64,000 nucleotides of DNA from M3007 sp035299505 (GCA_035299505.1 DATGWL010000129.1:7744-71743); one strand, 5' to 3'; positions 51,990 through 62,052 are shown, numbered from the stretch's first letter. Numbers and translations: made by a program. Notes: generated by a model not told the origin, from the letters alone.

Positions 51990-52931
51990 ATGCGTTCGGC
52001 TTATCACGATTTTCGTTTATTCTACAACCAAAGCATTCATCCCGAATTGCAAAACATGGAACAGCGCCGACGACGGCTGCTCAGGCTGTTGCTCATTTCC
52101 ATATTGCTCCTGGCCGGCGTGGTGGCTCTGCAGGTTTATATCTCCATCTTCGTGCTCACCCTGGCCCTGCTCATACCGGTAGGACTCTGGATTACTTACC
52201 TGGGTTTTCGGGTGCAGGTGTTTTACAAGGAATTCAAACCTCGCCTGGTTTCGCTGTTGCTGGATTTTATTGACAACGACGTCAATTTCAAGTTTGAAGG
52301 CTACGATCACAAAGGTTTTTTGCCGCCAAAAAAATTCCTGGAAAGCCGCATTTTTACCCGTGCCGACGATTATATGGGGGAAGATTTGATTCGCGGCCAA
52401 GTCAGAGAAACACCCTTTGAGGCCTGCGAACTTCGGGTTAAAGAATTTTCCGAGGTGCGCAGCCGGCTCGACACCGTTTTCAAGGGACTTTTTCTCATTG
52501 CCGATTACCAGCGTTGGGACATGCATGGCGGGGTTCTGGCGCTGCCGGATGCCTACCGCAAGTACCTGAGTCGCAGCGAGCGCGCTTTTCATTTGCTGGG
52601 CGGCAGGCGGATCAAAGGTGGTATTTTACCTGAATTTGAGGCTGTTTTCGACACCTATGCCACCAAAGATGTGCGCATCAAGGATGTTATTTCGGAAGAG
52701 TTTCAGCGGGCTATACTGCGTTTCCGCAAGCGATTTCAGGAAGTAAACCGGGAAAAAGAGATCTATTTTTCCATCATTGGTGATAAAATCTACCTGGCTT
52801 TGCGGCAGGACCGCAATTTGCTGGAACCATCCCTTTTTCAGTCCAATACCAGTTTTGAAGTGGTGCATGAATTTTATGAAGACATTCGGCTCCTGCTGGA
52901 ACTGGTGATGGAAGTGGATGCGATGAATTGA
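51990..52931 (+). CDS. DUF3137 domain-containing membrane protein
   Basis: A 313-aa protein from the ATG at 51990 (MRSAYHDFRLFYNQSIHPELQNMEQRRRRLLR). Its N-terminus fits the DUF3137 pattern: an acidic-aromatic helix, then a basic stretch, then two adjacent TM segments (about 34-52 and 55-75). The rest is cytoplasmic: FKEFKPRLVSLLLDFIDND, LDTVFKGLFLIADY, FYSIIGDKIYLALRQ-like, ending ELVMEVDAM. The family function is unknown; it is sometimes near stress or membrane-fluidity genes. It is transcribed with the downstream NlpC/P60 gene (65-bp gap). Confidence 0.82.
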   Translation: MRSAYHDFRLFYNQSIHPELQNMEQRRRRLLRLLLISILLLAGVVALQVYISIFVLTLALLIPVGLWITYLGFRVQVFYKEFKPRLVSLLLDFIDNDVNFKFEGYDHKGFLPPKKFLESRIFTRADDYMGEDLIRGQVRETPFEACELRVKEFSEVRSRLDTVFKGLFLIADYQRWDMHGGVLALPDAYRKYLSRSERAFHLLGGRRIKGGILPEFEAVFDTYATKDVRIKDVISEEFQRAILRFRKRFQEVNREKEIYFSIIGDKIYLALRQDRNLLEPSLFQSNTSFEVVHEFYEDIRLLLELVMEVDAMN

Positions 52932-52996
52932 ACGTTAAATAAACCTAAAGTGCTGTGGTAAACATGCTTTACAGGTTATCCGTCAGTTAATTATAC

Positions 52997-53512
52997 ATGA
53001 TACACGTAAGAACCTTTTGTTTGTTGGCGGCCGTTCTCCTGCTGGCTTCCTGCGACACCTCCCGCCCGGTCGTTACCGCCAAATCCAGCTCCAAAACCTA
53101 TACCAATGCAGTGGCTACCCCTTTTCGGCAAAAAGTGGTGGATTATGGTAAAAAATTCGTGGGTACTACCTACAAATACGCCGGTCAGAGCCCTAAAACC
53201 GGCTTTGACTGCTCAGGATTTACCAGTTATGTCATGAAAGAAAACGGGGTCATGGTATCTCCGGCATCTGCCATCCAGGCAACAGAAGGCAGAAAAGTAC
53301 CTCTGGAAAAAGTTATGCCCGGCGACCTGCTGTTTTTTGGCGAAAGCAAAAAGAAAATCTCCCATGTCGGACTGGTAATAAAACGAGGCCCGGAAGGCAT
53401 CACCTGCGTACATAGCACCACCAGTCGGGGGGTAATAGTGGAAAATGTGAGCCAGTCTACTTATTGGAAGGATAAGATACTATTTGCGCGGGATGTGATT
53501 TCTGAGGATTAA
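52997..53512 (+). CDS. NlpC/P60-family lipoprotein peptidase
   Basis: A 171-aa C40 peptidase that would cut peptidoglycan stem peptides. Lipobox LLASC (Cys19). The catalytic Cys72 lies in FDCSGFTSYV, His123 in SHVGLVI, and the third polar residue is His139 in CVHSTTSRGV. PGDLLFFG is the family linker motif. The size matches the single-domain Spr/MepS type. It lies upstream of a palindrome that separates it from the convergent dacB. Confidence 0.93.
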   Translation: MIHVRTFCLLAAVLLLASCDTSRPVVTAKSSSKTYTNAVATPFRQKVVDYGKKFVGTTYKYAGQSPKTGFDCSGFTSYVMKENGVMVSPASAIQATEGRKVPLEKVMPGDLLFFGESKKKISHVGLVIKRGPEGITCVHSTTSRGVIVENVSQSTYWKDKILFARDVISED

Positions 53513-53520
53513 GAGTGATT

Positions 53521-53603
53521 TGAGGGTTTTACTTCGGCGGTATTTACTGACGGGGTGCCTGGCAGTCACCCCGTCAGTAAATACCGCCGAAGTAAAACCC
53601 TCA
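53521..53603. repeat. 83-bp palindrome (37-bp perfect arms) sharing its core with 44138-44199
   Basis: Arms 53521-53557 and 53567-53603 are exact reverse complements, loop CCTGGCAGT. The inner part, CTGACGGGGTG...CACCCCGTCAG, matches the 44-kb palindrome; the outer arms differ. It lies between convergent NlpC/P60 and dacB and overlaps the dacB stop. Confidence 0.92.
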
Positions 53604-54968
53604 AAAACGCTCATAAATAAACTGCAGTATCCGCTGCGATTCAGCCCGATATGGCTTGGCCGGGCCTGTAAAATTATTGTGCATCAAACTGAATATCAGC
53701 ATCTTACCGCTTTTGGCACGCAGGAATCCGCTGAGGCAGGCTACACCGCTCATGCCTCCGGTTTTGGCATATAAGGGCAGACTGGCTGGCCAGTCTTTAA
53801 ACGGGCCGCTGCCACCCGGATATGGGAAGTACGACAGGAGTTTTTCCCTGGGTTGTTTATCCCAAAGTCGCTTCAATACATAAGCCAATCCGCCCGGACT
53901 AATCAGGTTGTACCGGGAAAGTCCGCTGCCATCCACCCATCTAGGCATGGGTACTATGGCAGCAAAAGAGGTATTCAGCATTTCCTGAATGATCATTTCT
54001 TCCTTCAATGCGCCAAATTTCCGGTCGGCGCACATGAGCAACAGTTGTTCGGCCAGGAAATTATCGCTGACATACATCATCTGGCGCAAAACCGTATCTC
54101 TCGGTGTGCTATACAGCGTCCGCCAGGGTCCATCAACTTCTGCTTCGCAGGAACCCGGAAAGTTTTGGTAACAAACATGATCAAACGGCTTCCCAAGGGT
54201 GTCGGGCAGATAAAAAGTTATCATACCGCCATCTACCGCCATTTCCGGAATGGGTATTTTGTCGGTAAAACCAACTCCAAAAATGGAATCCGGGTGACTG
54301 AGCAGAAAATACGGCAGTTGCTCCAACCTGAAAACACCAATTGTTTTGGGATACAGGTCGTTCCCCGGTTCATAAACCGGAGTTCCGGGATGCTTGGGCG
54401 TACTCACCCATTGTCCATCGCCTGTTTTTTGCCATTGAATCACATTGCCGTAATACGGAAAATCGGAGCGTTCGGCAGCGTAGGTATCGTTGTAATCGTC
54501 CCAAGCCCAACCCTGACCGTATCGAGGCACCATGCGGCGCTCAATGATCAGCGGGTCTTGTTGTTCCTTCATCCACTGAAAGGCTGATTGCCAGGCCTGA
54601 TAATTCGGATGCAGAAATGTAGGATCTCCCTTCCCTCTAACGATCCAGCGCTGGTCGTTGGTGCGGGCTACTTCCAGACTCGGAAGCGAATCGCCGAGGT
54701 ATTCCAGACTGGTGGCCAGGGTTAGGATTTTGGTACAAGACGCAGGGGTAAACAGCTGGTTATCGTTGACTGTAACCAGGGGTTCTCCTGTTTGGGCATC
54801 CATCAGGATGAACCCGGTATGCGCATTGGCAAACACCTTGGACGACTGTATTTCCTGTTTTACCAATCTTGCCTGACGTGCAGTTGCGGATTTACCCGCA
54901 GCGCAGGAGGTCAGGGCTGCCAACACCAGCAGCAGCCCTGCAACATGCCAAATACGATTCTGAAACAT
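53601..54968 (-). CDS. dacB: D-alanyl-D-alanine carboxypeptidase/endopeptidase (PBP4, S13)
   Basis: A 455-aa exported penicillin-binding protein. Signal peptide with lipobox-like LTSC (Cys22). The active-site SxxK is Ser77-Lys80 in TPASCTKILTLATSLEYLGD. SGLSRYN supplies the SxN motif and KTGGMSG the KTG motif. PBP4-type insertions lie between motifs 1 and 2. It would remove terminal D-Ala and cut DD cross-links in the periplasm. It is 3 bp after the APC permease gene, same strand, an operon. Confidence 0.93.
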   Translation of the reverse strand: MFQNRIWHVAGLLLVLAALTSCAAGKSATARQARLVKQEIQSSKVFANAHTGFILMDAQTGEPLVTVNDNQLFTPASCTKILTLATSLEYLGDSLPSLEVARTNDQRWIVRGKGDPTFLHPNYQAWQSAFQWMKEQQDPLIIERRMVPRYGQGWAWDDYNDTYAAERSDFPYYGNVIQWQKTGDGQWVSTPKHPGTPVYEPGNDLYPKTIGVFRLEQLPYFLLSHPDSIFGVGFTDKIPIPEMAVDGGMITFYLPDTLGKPFDHVCYQNFPGSCEAEVDGPWRTLYSTPRDTVLRQMMYVSDNFLAEQLLLMCADRKFGALKEEMIIQEMLNTSFAAIVPMPRWVDGSGLSRYNLISPGGLAYVLKRLWDKQPREKLLSYFPYPGGSGPFKDWPASLPLYAKTGGMSGVACLSGFLRAKSGKMLIFSLMHNNFTGPAKPYRAESQRILQFIYERF

Positions 54969-54971
54969 GCG

Positions 54972-56900
54972 CTATGCTTTTGCCCTGGCCAGCTTACTGT
55001 TGGCGTAACCATAACTGAAATAGATCACCAGGCCGGCCACCAGCCAGATGAAGAATCCCGCCCAGCTTTTCGCAGGAATTTGGGCCATCATGTAAAAGCA
55101 GGATACCAAACCCAGGATAGGAATCAGCGACAGGTTGTGCCTGAAGGCCAATACCGCCAGCACCAAGCTGGTCAGGATGAACAACCACATGGGAATTTTA
55201 TGCTGAAACAGCGACCAGCCGGATTCAAATTTGGCAGAATCCGGCACTGGAGCCGCCTCCACCGTCCGGGTGTATGCATCGGATTCCAGGGCAGTGAGGT
55301 AATCGCCAATAGCGCCATTCGCCGCTGCCATTCCTGCGCTGTCGCGCGCGATCAGGAAGCGTTGCAGTTCGGGAATTTGCGCCTCAGGCACATGATGCAG
55401 GAAATCTTCCACCCCATACAGCTGTTTTTCGTTGGTCAGCCAGGCTTTGGTATCCGTTGGATTGTGTACAGCCAGGTAATATCCTGCTGCAACGAGCATC
55501 AGTGGGAATATCCACCTGGCATTCACGTAAGGCGTGCGGAATTTACCCCGCGGTGCATCAGGCTGAACCTGCAGCTTCAATACCCCGCCGCACACCAGCA
55601 CAAAGGCAAAAAGGGTACCCATGCTGCAAAGATCCAATACGGTGTCGCTGGGAATGAACAACATCGGAATGACTACAAAAAAGCCGGTAATGACTGTTGC
55701 GAAGGTTGGGGTGCGAAACTTGGGATGGATGTAGGAAAAACGCTTGGGCAGCAAACCGTCGCGACTCATGGTCATCCAAATGCGTGGTTGCCCAAGCTGG
55801 AATACCAGAAACACACCTGCCATGGCCACTACTGCACTCACCGCAATGATACCGGAGAACCATTTCAGGTTGATTTTTTCAAATACATAGGCCAGCGGGT
55901 CGTTCACATCCAGCTCCGTGTATTTCACCATGCCCGTTAGCACCAGAGCAATAATGATGTACAAAATGGTGCAAATAATGATGGAATACACCATGGCACG
56001 CGGTAAATCACGTTGCGGGTTTTTACATTCTTCTGCAGTGGTAGACAGCGCATCAAACCCGATATAGGCAAAAAACACGGAAGAAACACCGGCCATGACC
56101 CCGCCAAAACCGTTGGGGGCGAAAGGATGCCAGTTGTCAACGTTCACGTAGCCGGCGCCCACAATGATTACCAGCACTACCACGATCAGTTTCAGCACCA
56201 CCATCAGATTTCCGGCATTTTTGGATTCTTTCATGCCGATATACACCAGGGCAGTGATCAGGATAGACATCACAATGGCAGGAATATCGAGGATCATGCG
56301 CAATCCGCCCAGTTTGGGCGCCGATTGCCAGGCCAGGTACGCTTCCCGTTGGGACTGACTGAAATCAGCCTCTGTTTGGCCGCCCTTAATGGCCGCCACC
56401 CCGGCATCGTATCCCTGGTGTGCCGACACGTAATCAATGGTAGCCCATTCCGGTATATGCCAACCGGCGCTGTCGCACAAACTGGTGAAATAACTGGACC
56501 AGGATACCGCCACCGTGATATTGCCCACGGCGTATTCCATCACCAGCGCCCAGCCTATAATCCAGGCAATTAGCTCGCCAAACGCCACGTAGGAATAAGT
56601 ATAGGCGCTACCAGATACCGGAAGCATAGAGGCAAACTCCGCATAAGCAAAGGCAGCAAAACCACATGCCATCGCCGTAAATATGAACAAAAAGACCACC
56701 GCCGGACCGCCGTTATAACTGGCAGATCCGATGGTGCTGAAAATGCCTGCGCCAATAATAGCCGCAATGCCCAGTGCCGTCAGGTCGCGTACGCCCAGGT
56801 TTTTATCCAGGCCGCCAGAACCATGAATTTCTTCGTGTTGGGCCGTGGAAATGGCGTCATCTACTGATTTTTTGCGGAAAAGATTGTCTAATAGAGCCAT
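54972..56900 (-). CDS. APC-family amino acid permease
   Basis: A 642-aa inner-membrane transporter with 12 or more TM segments. The N-terminal GLDKNLGVRDLTALGIAAIIGAGIFSTIG and MACGFAAFAYAEFASMLPVSGSAYTYSYVAFGELIAWIIGW are the cationic amino acid transporter (CAT/YfnA) pattern. An insert of about 70 soluble residues (YGVEDFLHHVPEAQIPELQRF region, about 510-580) before the last TM segments is unusual. It leads an operon with dacB. The substrate may be a basic amino acid; not proven. Confidence 0.9.
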   Translation of the reverse strand: MALLDNLFRKKSVDDAISTAQHEEIHGSGGLDKNLGVRDLTALGIAAIIGAGIFSTIGSASYNGGPAVVFLFIFTAMACGFAAFAYAEFASMLPVSGSAYTYSYVAFGELIAWIIGWALVMEYAVGNITVAVSWSSYFTSLCDSAGWHIPEWATIDYVSAHQGYDAGVAAIKGGQTEADFSQSQREAYLAWQSAPKLGGLRMILDIPAIVMSILITALVYIGMKESKNAGNLMVVLKLIVVVLVIIVGAGYVNVDNWHPFAPNGFGGVMAGVSSVFFAYIGFDALSTTAEECKNPQRDLPRAMVYSIIICTILYIIIALVLTGMVKYTELDVNDPLAYVFEKINLKWFSGIIAVSAVVAMAGVFLVFQLGQPRIWMTMSRDGLLPKRFSYIHPKFRTPTFATVITGFFVVIPMLFIPSDTVLDLCSMGTLFAFVLVCGGVLKLQVQPDAPRGKFRTPYVNARWIFPLMLVAAGYYLAVHNPTDTKAWLTNEKQLYGVEDFLHHVPEAQIPELQRFLIARDSAGMAAANGAIGDYLTALESDAYTRTVEAAPVPDSAKFESGWSLFQHKIPMWLFILTSLVLAVLAFRHNLSLIPILGLVSCFYMMAQIPAKSWAGFFIWLVAGLVIYFSYGYANSKLARAKA

Positions 56901-56990
56901 AAGGGATAGAAGTGTTTCTCAAGTTGTGGAAACACGGCTCGTGCTGCCGGATGCCGTTTTCCGGCGTCCAAAGTAGGACTTTCCGGGAAA

Positions 56991-57704
56991 TCAAATCCGT
57001 GCTTTTTGAAAAACAGACACCTCCGATCCTTCTGCCAAAAAACAAGACGCAGGCGCTGCGGCCAGACTGGCGCTAAAGGCGGGTCCGTAAAGCCTGGTGA
57101 AATCGCCGGCAACCTCCAGTTTTTCTACCGGATAAATATCCCATCTTGGGTGTTGCACCTGGTATTCATTGGTAGATTGAGGGCCTGTTTGTGCGTATCC
57201 CCAATAGTGCTCGGTGATAAATTCTGCCTCGCTGCCCACTTCCAGCGTACGGGCTATTGGAGAGGTTTCCGCAGCCAGTTTGTACCAGGTTCCACCCCAG
57301 AAAGGTTTCCACTCATAGGATATTATGTGCCGCTCAGGTTGCAAATCCCAGGTATGACGCATGCGGTAAGTGGCGTAATGTTCGCCATAAACGGTGTTGG
57401 CCACGAGTGTAATGGCTGGTTTTGGCACAATTTCCTTGATAAAAACAACGCCCCGTCGCCACTCGCCCTCTACCTGTCGCAGAACATAAAACCGCAGGTT
57501 AACCTCTTCAAAATGGCGATGGAATGGCACAGAAACCCCCAAAATGCGGGTATCCATGAACATAAATCCTACCAGACTGACGTAGCATTTTCCCTGCCAG
57601 AAATCCAGCTCCGTGCCATAAGGGATGTAGGGCTTAAGCACTGCGGGGTCAACTTCATAGTTAGCCATCAGAAGTTTGCGCCAGGATGCGGTGAGGAAGG
57701 TCAT
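56991..57704 (-). CDS. YqjF/DUF2071 family protein
   Basis: A 237-aa protein. Family markers: FLTASWRKLLMANYEVDPAVLKPYIPYGTELDFW, YVSLVGFMFMDTRILG, HFEEVNLRFYV, WRRGVVFIKEIVPK, and GYAQTGPQSTNEYQVQHPRWDI. The fold is an acetoacetate-decarboxylase-like beta barrel. The family is common and its activity is unknown. It is separate from the APC gene (90 bp, with no consensus promoter seen). Confidence 0.88.
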   Translation of the reverse strand: MTFLTASWRKLLMANYEVDPAVLKPYIPYGTELDFWQGKCYVSLVGFMFMDTRILGVSVPFHRHFEEVNLRFYVLRQVEGEWRRGVVFIKEIVPKPAITLVANTVYGEHYATYRMRHTWDLQPERHIISYEWKPFWGGTWYKLAAETSPIARTLEVGSEAEFITEHYWGYAQTGPQSTNEYQVQHPRWDIYPVEKLEVAGDFTRLYGPAFSASLAAAPASCFLAEGSEVSVFQKARI

Positions 57705-58053
57705 GGGTGGAAGCTTTGATCGTATTTATAACAAGGTAAATCTCGGTTTTGTTTGGGTAACAAGCTAGCATTTACATTGTTAAATTTCGTCGCGATGCTT
57801 GGTTATTTAGATTTAGTTTAATACCTTTAATTGCCCTTTATTATCTATCCATAAGTAGGTTGGAATTTGGCATAATCCGTTGGCCAACTTAATTTGCTTG
57901 CTACCTTGGCAAGCATGCTAACAAACCTTTTTAGTTAGGTTTTCACGCTTAATCTATTTTATTATCCATCCAATCCATGCAGTATTACTCCTGTCGGCGT
58001 CTGCCGGCGGGCTGTAACACGATTATTTAATGACCAAAATCTGATATTTAACA
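57705..58053. other. Noncoding region between DUF2071 and T9SS genes
   Basis: A 349-bp divergent intergenic region, AT-rich near its left part. No ORF, tRNA or strong hairpin was found; only a weak GCTTGC/GCAAGC pair near 57896-57914. A TTTAACAATG context marks the downstream start. Confidence 0.5.
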
Positions 58054-61000
58054 ATGAAAAATAGAGAGTCTTCTCAATCAACTTTGCTATTAATACCTCA
58101 ACCATCTCCTTCGACATGGATGTCAAATAGCAAACTAAACACCCTGATTACATTCCTTTTGTTCATTTGGGCCTTTTTACCTCTGGCCGCTCAACCTCAA
58201 ACCTTTTTTTACCCGGCCTGGACACAAACAGGCGGCGCCGTTACCCCCGGTTTTACCAACAGGGTTGTTTCCGTGGCGGGCAGTGGAACCGCTACTTATT
58301 CTGCCAGTTCGGTACTTCTTTCAGGTAATAACTATGGTATGCGCCTCACCAAGTTCAATTCATCCGGAACAACCACCTGGATTGCAAATTTTGATCTTGG
58401 CGCAGGCGGAACCACCCACGTTGGAGGTATGGCGCTGGATGCCTCCGGGAACATTCTGGTGACAGGTTCTGCCTACAATGGCTCAACCAATGGCCATGAT
58501 CTTTTCTTGGTCAAATACAATTCCTCCGGAACCAAACTCTGGCACCAAACATATACCGGTGCAGGTACTGGAACAGATGCCGGAGCAGCGGTAATCTGTA
58601 ATGCCAGTGGCGATATTTTTGTGACAGGTGCAACAAGCCAGACCTTTCCGGATGTAGATGCCCTAACGCTTTGTTACGCTTCCAACGGGACCCTGGTTTG
58701 GGATGAAACCTGGGACAACGCTGACCTCTTTGATGCCGGCGCCACCCTTTCCATTTTGGGTACCCGCGTATTTGTAACCGGCGCCTCACAAACAAATTTC
58801 AATACCTGGGAATATGCCGTGTTACGGTATGAACAATCTACCGGCTCACTGGTCAGCTCAACTGTAACCAGTTCCGGAGGCACCAATATTGAATTGGTAA
58901 GCGCTGCCACCCTGGATGCTTATGGAAATATTTATCTGACCGGGGCGCTGGGCGTTTCAGGACAGGGTTTTAACATCAAAACCATCAAGCTGTCTTCTTC
59001 TTTAGCCATTCTTTGGACGGCCAACTGGAATGGCGCAGCCAATCTGGACGATGCAGGCAGAAGCGTGGCGGTGGACACCGCAGGCAATGTTTTTGTAGCA
59101 GGTTATACCACCGGCAGCGACCGAAACGGTATTCTGCTCAAATATTCCGCTGCGGGTAGCCTGGTTTTTGCACAGAGTGACACAACATCCGGGGCTGACG
59201 AGTACACCGGAATTGCGCTAAGCTCGGCCCAGGAGCCGTTCGTTGGCGGGTACAAAACAATTATGGGCTCCAGGGACTTTCAGGCGCTGTTTTTTGCCAA
59301 TAATGGAACCCTTCTTTGGAGCGATACCTATAATGGCTACGCCAATGCCCATGATGAAGTACAGCAAGTGGTGCCGGACGGGTTTGGCAATTACTTGCTT
59401 TCAGGTACTTCCGGCGAAAGTACCCTGGCCGTAAAATACAACCGTCATTCCCTGTTAATGCCTCAGGATGAGGAGGTTAACGCGCCTTTTATTGAAAACA
59501 GAGGGCAGGTAATGGGCACCGACAGTACCGCCCAGGATGATGTACGTTTTTACACCCGAAGCAATTATCCAAACACCTACATTTTTGACGATCAGGTCAG
59601 CTTTGTGTTTGCACACATTGACACAGTGGCCGCCACCCAGGATACTATGGCGCGTTTGGATATGAGGTTTGTCACGGAAAATGCCACACTTGCCGTAGGT
59701 CTTGAACAACAGGAAGCCTTCCACAACTATTATCTGGGACATATTCCGGAAGGCCGGGAGCGGGTGCCATTGCATAACAAAGTGCTGCAGCCAGATATTT
59801 ACACCAATATTGATGCCTTGTACGGTCTTGGGCAGGATGGCTTTTTTGCGCGTTTTGTGTGCAAACCCGGCAGCAATCCAGGTTTAATCAGACTTTTGTT
59901 CAGAGGGCATACCGATCTTACTGTAGAGACTGATGGTTCTTTACGAATTGAATCTGATCTGGAAGACCTGGTATTGGCGCCACCCACCGCAGTTTTGGTA
60001 GATGCCGGCGGCACAGAAAGCAATGCAAGCTGGGAGCCGGAATTTTATGTGCTGAATGACAGCACCGTCAGGATTATTGTTGGGGCGGTACCGAGTGGGA
60101 ATTCTTTGATTCTTGGGACGGGGAGGACCCGCGGATATGGAGAATACGTAAATAATTACTGGTCTACCTATTATGGAGATACTGGTGACGATGAAGTAAT
60201 TTCACTTGATACTGATATAAATGGAGACATTTATTTTACTGGAACAACGACAAGCTCTTTTTTCCCAATTCAAAATGCGATTCAAGATCAACTGTTCCTA
60301 CTCCGGGATGCTTTTGCTGGCAGGTTTAATTATCAAGGAGTTGTATATTGGGTTACATATTATGGCGGTAATAAGGCGGCTGATTCTCCGTTTGGTGGAT
60401 TTTCCCCTACAATTGCTGAGTATGGTCTTGATATTGTGGTTGGAGCCAATATTAACCAGCCTGAATCTGATGGTGGCACTATCTTTTTTGTAGGCAGAAC
60501 TGACGCTTTAGACTTCCCTTTACTTCAAAAACCTGGAGCGTTTTTTGATGACAAATTCTACTTTTCGCCAAATAATTGGAGTTATAGAGGCTTTGTTGTT
60601 GAATTGACAAAAAATGGTGGTTTTTTAGAATGGTCAACCTTTTTCGGAGATGCAGGAACTGGATCAGCATCTTTCCCTTCTCCACAGGAAGGGGTTACCA
60701 TTGCCAGAATAAATCCGGAAGGTAATCTAGTCATTGGAGGCCCTATAGAACGAACTGATTTTCCTAACTTTGTAAGCTCATTCCCGACTACAGCCTCTGG
60801 TGTTCAATATTCACAATCTTCAGGTACCGGGTTTATTGCTGAATTTGATCCTTCTGGAGCACTAGTTTGGGCTACTGAATTGGCATGTGGGGGATCAAGT
60901 TCACAATTAGGAGTCCATGATATTGCATTTAGCTCAAACGGTGATATTTATATAGTTGGCCAATCCAATTTTGCGAATTTATGCGATGACCCCTTCCCCT

Positions 61001-62052
61001 TACTTACTCCAACTGGGGGGTATTTGAAAAACGTTCCAACGGGTGAGGTTGATGGTTGGATCATGAAGTTTGATTCCGACAGATCGTTAGTTTGGTCAAC
61101 CTTTTTTGGTGGAAATGCTTCAGATCAAATTAAATCAGCATTGGTTGACATTAATAATAACTTGATTGTAGTAGGTTCAACTAATAGTAGTGATTTGCCA
61201 ATTCAAAGCCTAGGAATAGGTGAATATTTTGACGGAAGTCATAATGGAGGACGTGATATCTTCATTTCACGCTTTTCTGACAATTGTACTTTGCAATATT
61301 CAACTTATTTTGGTGGTGAAGCTGATGAGTTTTATAGTCCCTCAACTGATTCAGGCCCACACGATGGTGGTTGCGCTGCATTTCTTGGCGAAAGTCTTGT
61401 GATAACTGGTCCAACTAAAAGTGCTGACTTCCCCGTTTTTAACTCCATTCCTGGAAATACGTATTATTATCCCAATATCAATAAAGGGTTCAATGCGACG
61501 TTTCAAGATGCTTTTCTTTTGGTATTAAATGAAAATTTGACCAGAACTTTTTGTACTTATTGGGGGGGAGAAAAGGATGACCGGGCTCGGGAGATTGCAA
61601 CAGCTAGTGTTAATGATCAGAATTTTGCGGTTATTGGTGGCGTTACCAAAACAAACGTAAACATTCAGGATAGAAAAATTCCGCTTTCTAAAGAGGTGCC
61701 TGATTCCTACTTCCAAAATTCGCACGGAGGTGGTGGAAATGATGGATTTGTAAGTAAGATCCGACTTGATGGATTATTATCGAATGAAAAAAATTTAGCT
61801 GCGGAATCAGAATTTACAATCTTTCCGAATCCGACTTCTGAAAGTGTAATTATTCGAATGAATTCTGGCACGCAATGGAAAAAATTGGGTATCAAATTGT
61901 TTGATATTACCGGACGATCTTATGCAATCCAGCCCATCCAGATTAATGAGGAATCCTGGCAAATTAATATGTCCAGCTTGCCAACAGGAAATTACATCCT
62001 GACAATTTTCAGTGAAAATTGTGTGAATACTCAGTTAGTTATCAAGTTCTAA
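58054..62052 (+). CDS. T9SS type A secreted SBBP-repeat protein with DUF7948-like domain
   Basis: A 1332-aa exported protein. The start is the ATG at 58054; a later one at 58120 (MSNSKLNTLITFLLFIWAFLPLAAQ) gives a neater signal peptide. Residues 60-465 are repeats such as GNILVTGSAYNGSTNGHDLFLVKYNSSGTKLW (SBBP/propeller). Residues 470-690 have the FIENRGQ opening and a DUF7948-like domain. A second repeat block covers 700-1230 (WSTYYGDTGDDEVISLDTDINGDIYFTG). A T9SS type A tail ends it (FTIFPNPTSESVIIRM, SLPTGNYILTIF). The first half is clearly richer in G+C than the second, from about 60140. Confidence 0.88.
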   Translation: MKNRESSQSTLLLIPQPSPSTWMSNSKLNTLITFLLFIWAFLPLAAQPQTFFYPAWTQTGGAVTPGFTNRVVSVAGSGTATYSASSVLLSGNNYGMRLTKFNSSGTTTWIANFDLGAGGTTHVGGMALDASGNILVTGSAYNGSTNGHDLFLVKYNSSGTKLWHQTYTGAGTGTDAGAAVICNASGDIFVTGATSQTFPDVDALTLCYASNGTLVWDETWDNADLFDAGATLSILGTRVFVTGASQTNFNTWEYAVLRYEQSTGSLVSSTVTSSGGTNIELVSAATLDAYGNIYLTGALGVSGQGFNIKTIKLSSSLAILWTANWNGAANLDDAGRSVAVDTAGNVFVAGYTTGSDRNGILLKYSAAGSLVFAQSDTTSGADEYTGIALSSAQEPFVGGYKTIMGSRDFQALFFANNGTLLWSDTYNGYANAHDEVQQVVPDGFGNYLLSGTSGESTLAVKYNRHSLLMPQDEEVNAPFIENRGQVMGTDSTAQDDVRFYTRSNYPNTYIFDDQVSFVFAHIDTVAATQDTMARLDMRFVTENATLAVGLEQQEAFHNYYLGHIPEGRERVPLHNKVLQPDIYTNIDALYGLGQDGFFARFVCKPGSNPGLIRLLFRGHTDLTVETDGSLRIESDLEDLVLAPPTAVLVDAGGTESNASWEPEFYVLNDSTVRIIVGAVPSGNSLILGTGRTRGYGEYVNNYWSTYYGDTGDDEVISLDTDINGDIYFTGTTTSSFFPIQNAIQDQLFLLRDAFAGRFNYQGVVYWVTYYGGNKAADSPFGGFSPTIAEYGLDIVVGANINQPESDGGTIFFVGRTDALDFPLLQKPGAFFDDKFYFSPNNWSYRGFVVELTKNGGFLEWSTFFGDAGTGSASFPSPQEGVTIARINPEGNLVIGGPIERTDFPNFVSSFPTTASGVQYSQSSGTGFIAEFDPSGALVWATELACGGSSSQLGVHDIAFSSNGDIYIVGQSNFANLCDDPFPLLTPTGGYLKNVPTGEVDGWIMKFDSDRSLVWSTFFGGNASDQIKSALVDINNNLIVVGSTNSSDLPIQSLGIGEYFDGSHNGGRDIFISRFSDNCTLQYSTYFGGEADEFYSPSTDSGPHDGGCAAFLGESLVITGPTKSADFPVFNSIPGNTYYYPNINKGFNATFQDAFLLVLNENLTRTFCTYWGGEKDDRAREIATASVNDQNFAVIGGVTKTNVNIQDRKIPLSKEVPDSYFQNSHGGGGNDGFVSKIRLDGLLSNEKNLAAESEFTIFPNPTSESVIIRMNSGTQWKKLGIKLFDITGRSYAIQPIQINEESWQINMSSLPTGNYILTIFSENCVNTQLVIKF

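Noticed and set aside
57006..57719. A 237-codon plus-strand ORF across the DUF2071 gene
   Set aside because: It is exactly antisense to a protein with clear YqjF/DUF2071 similarity and its own translation is low-complexity and Cys/Arg-rich.
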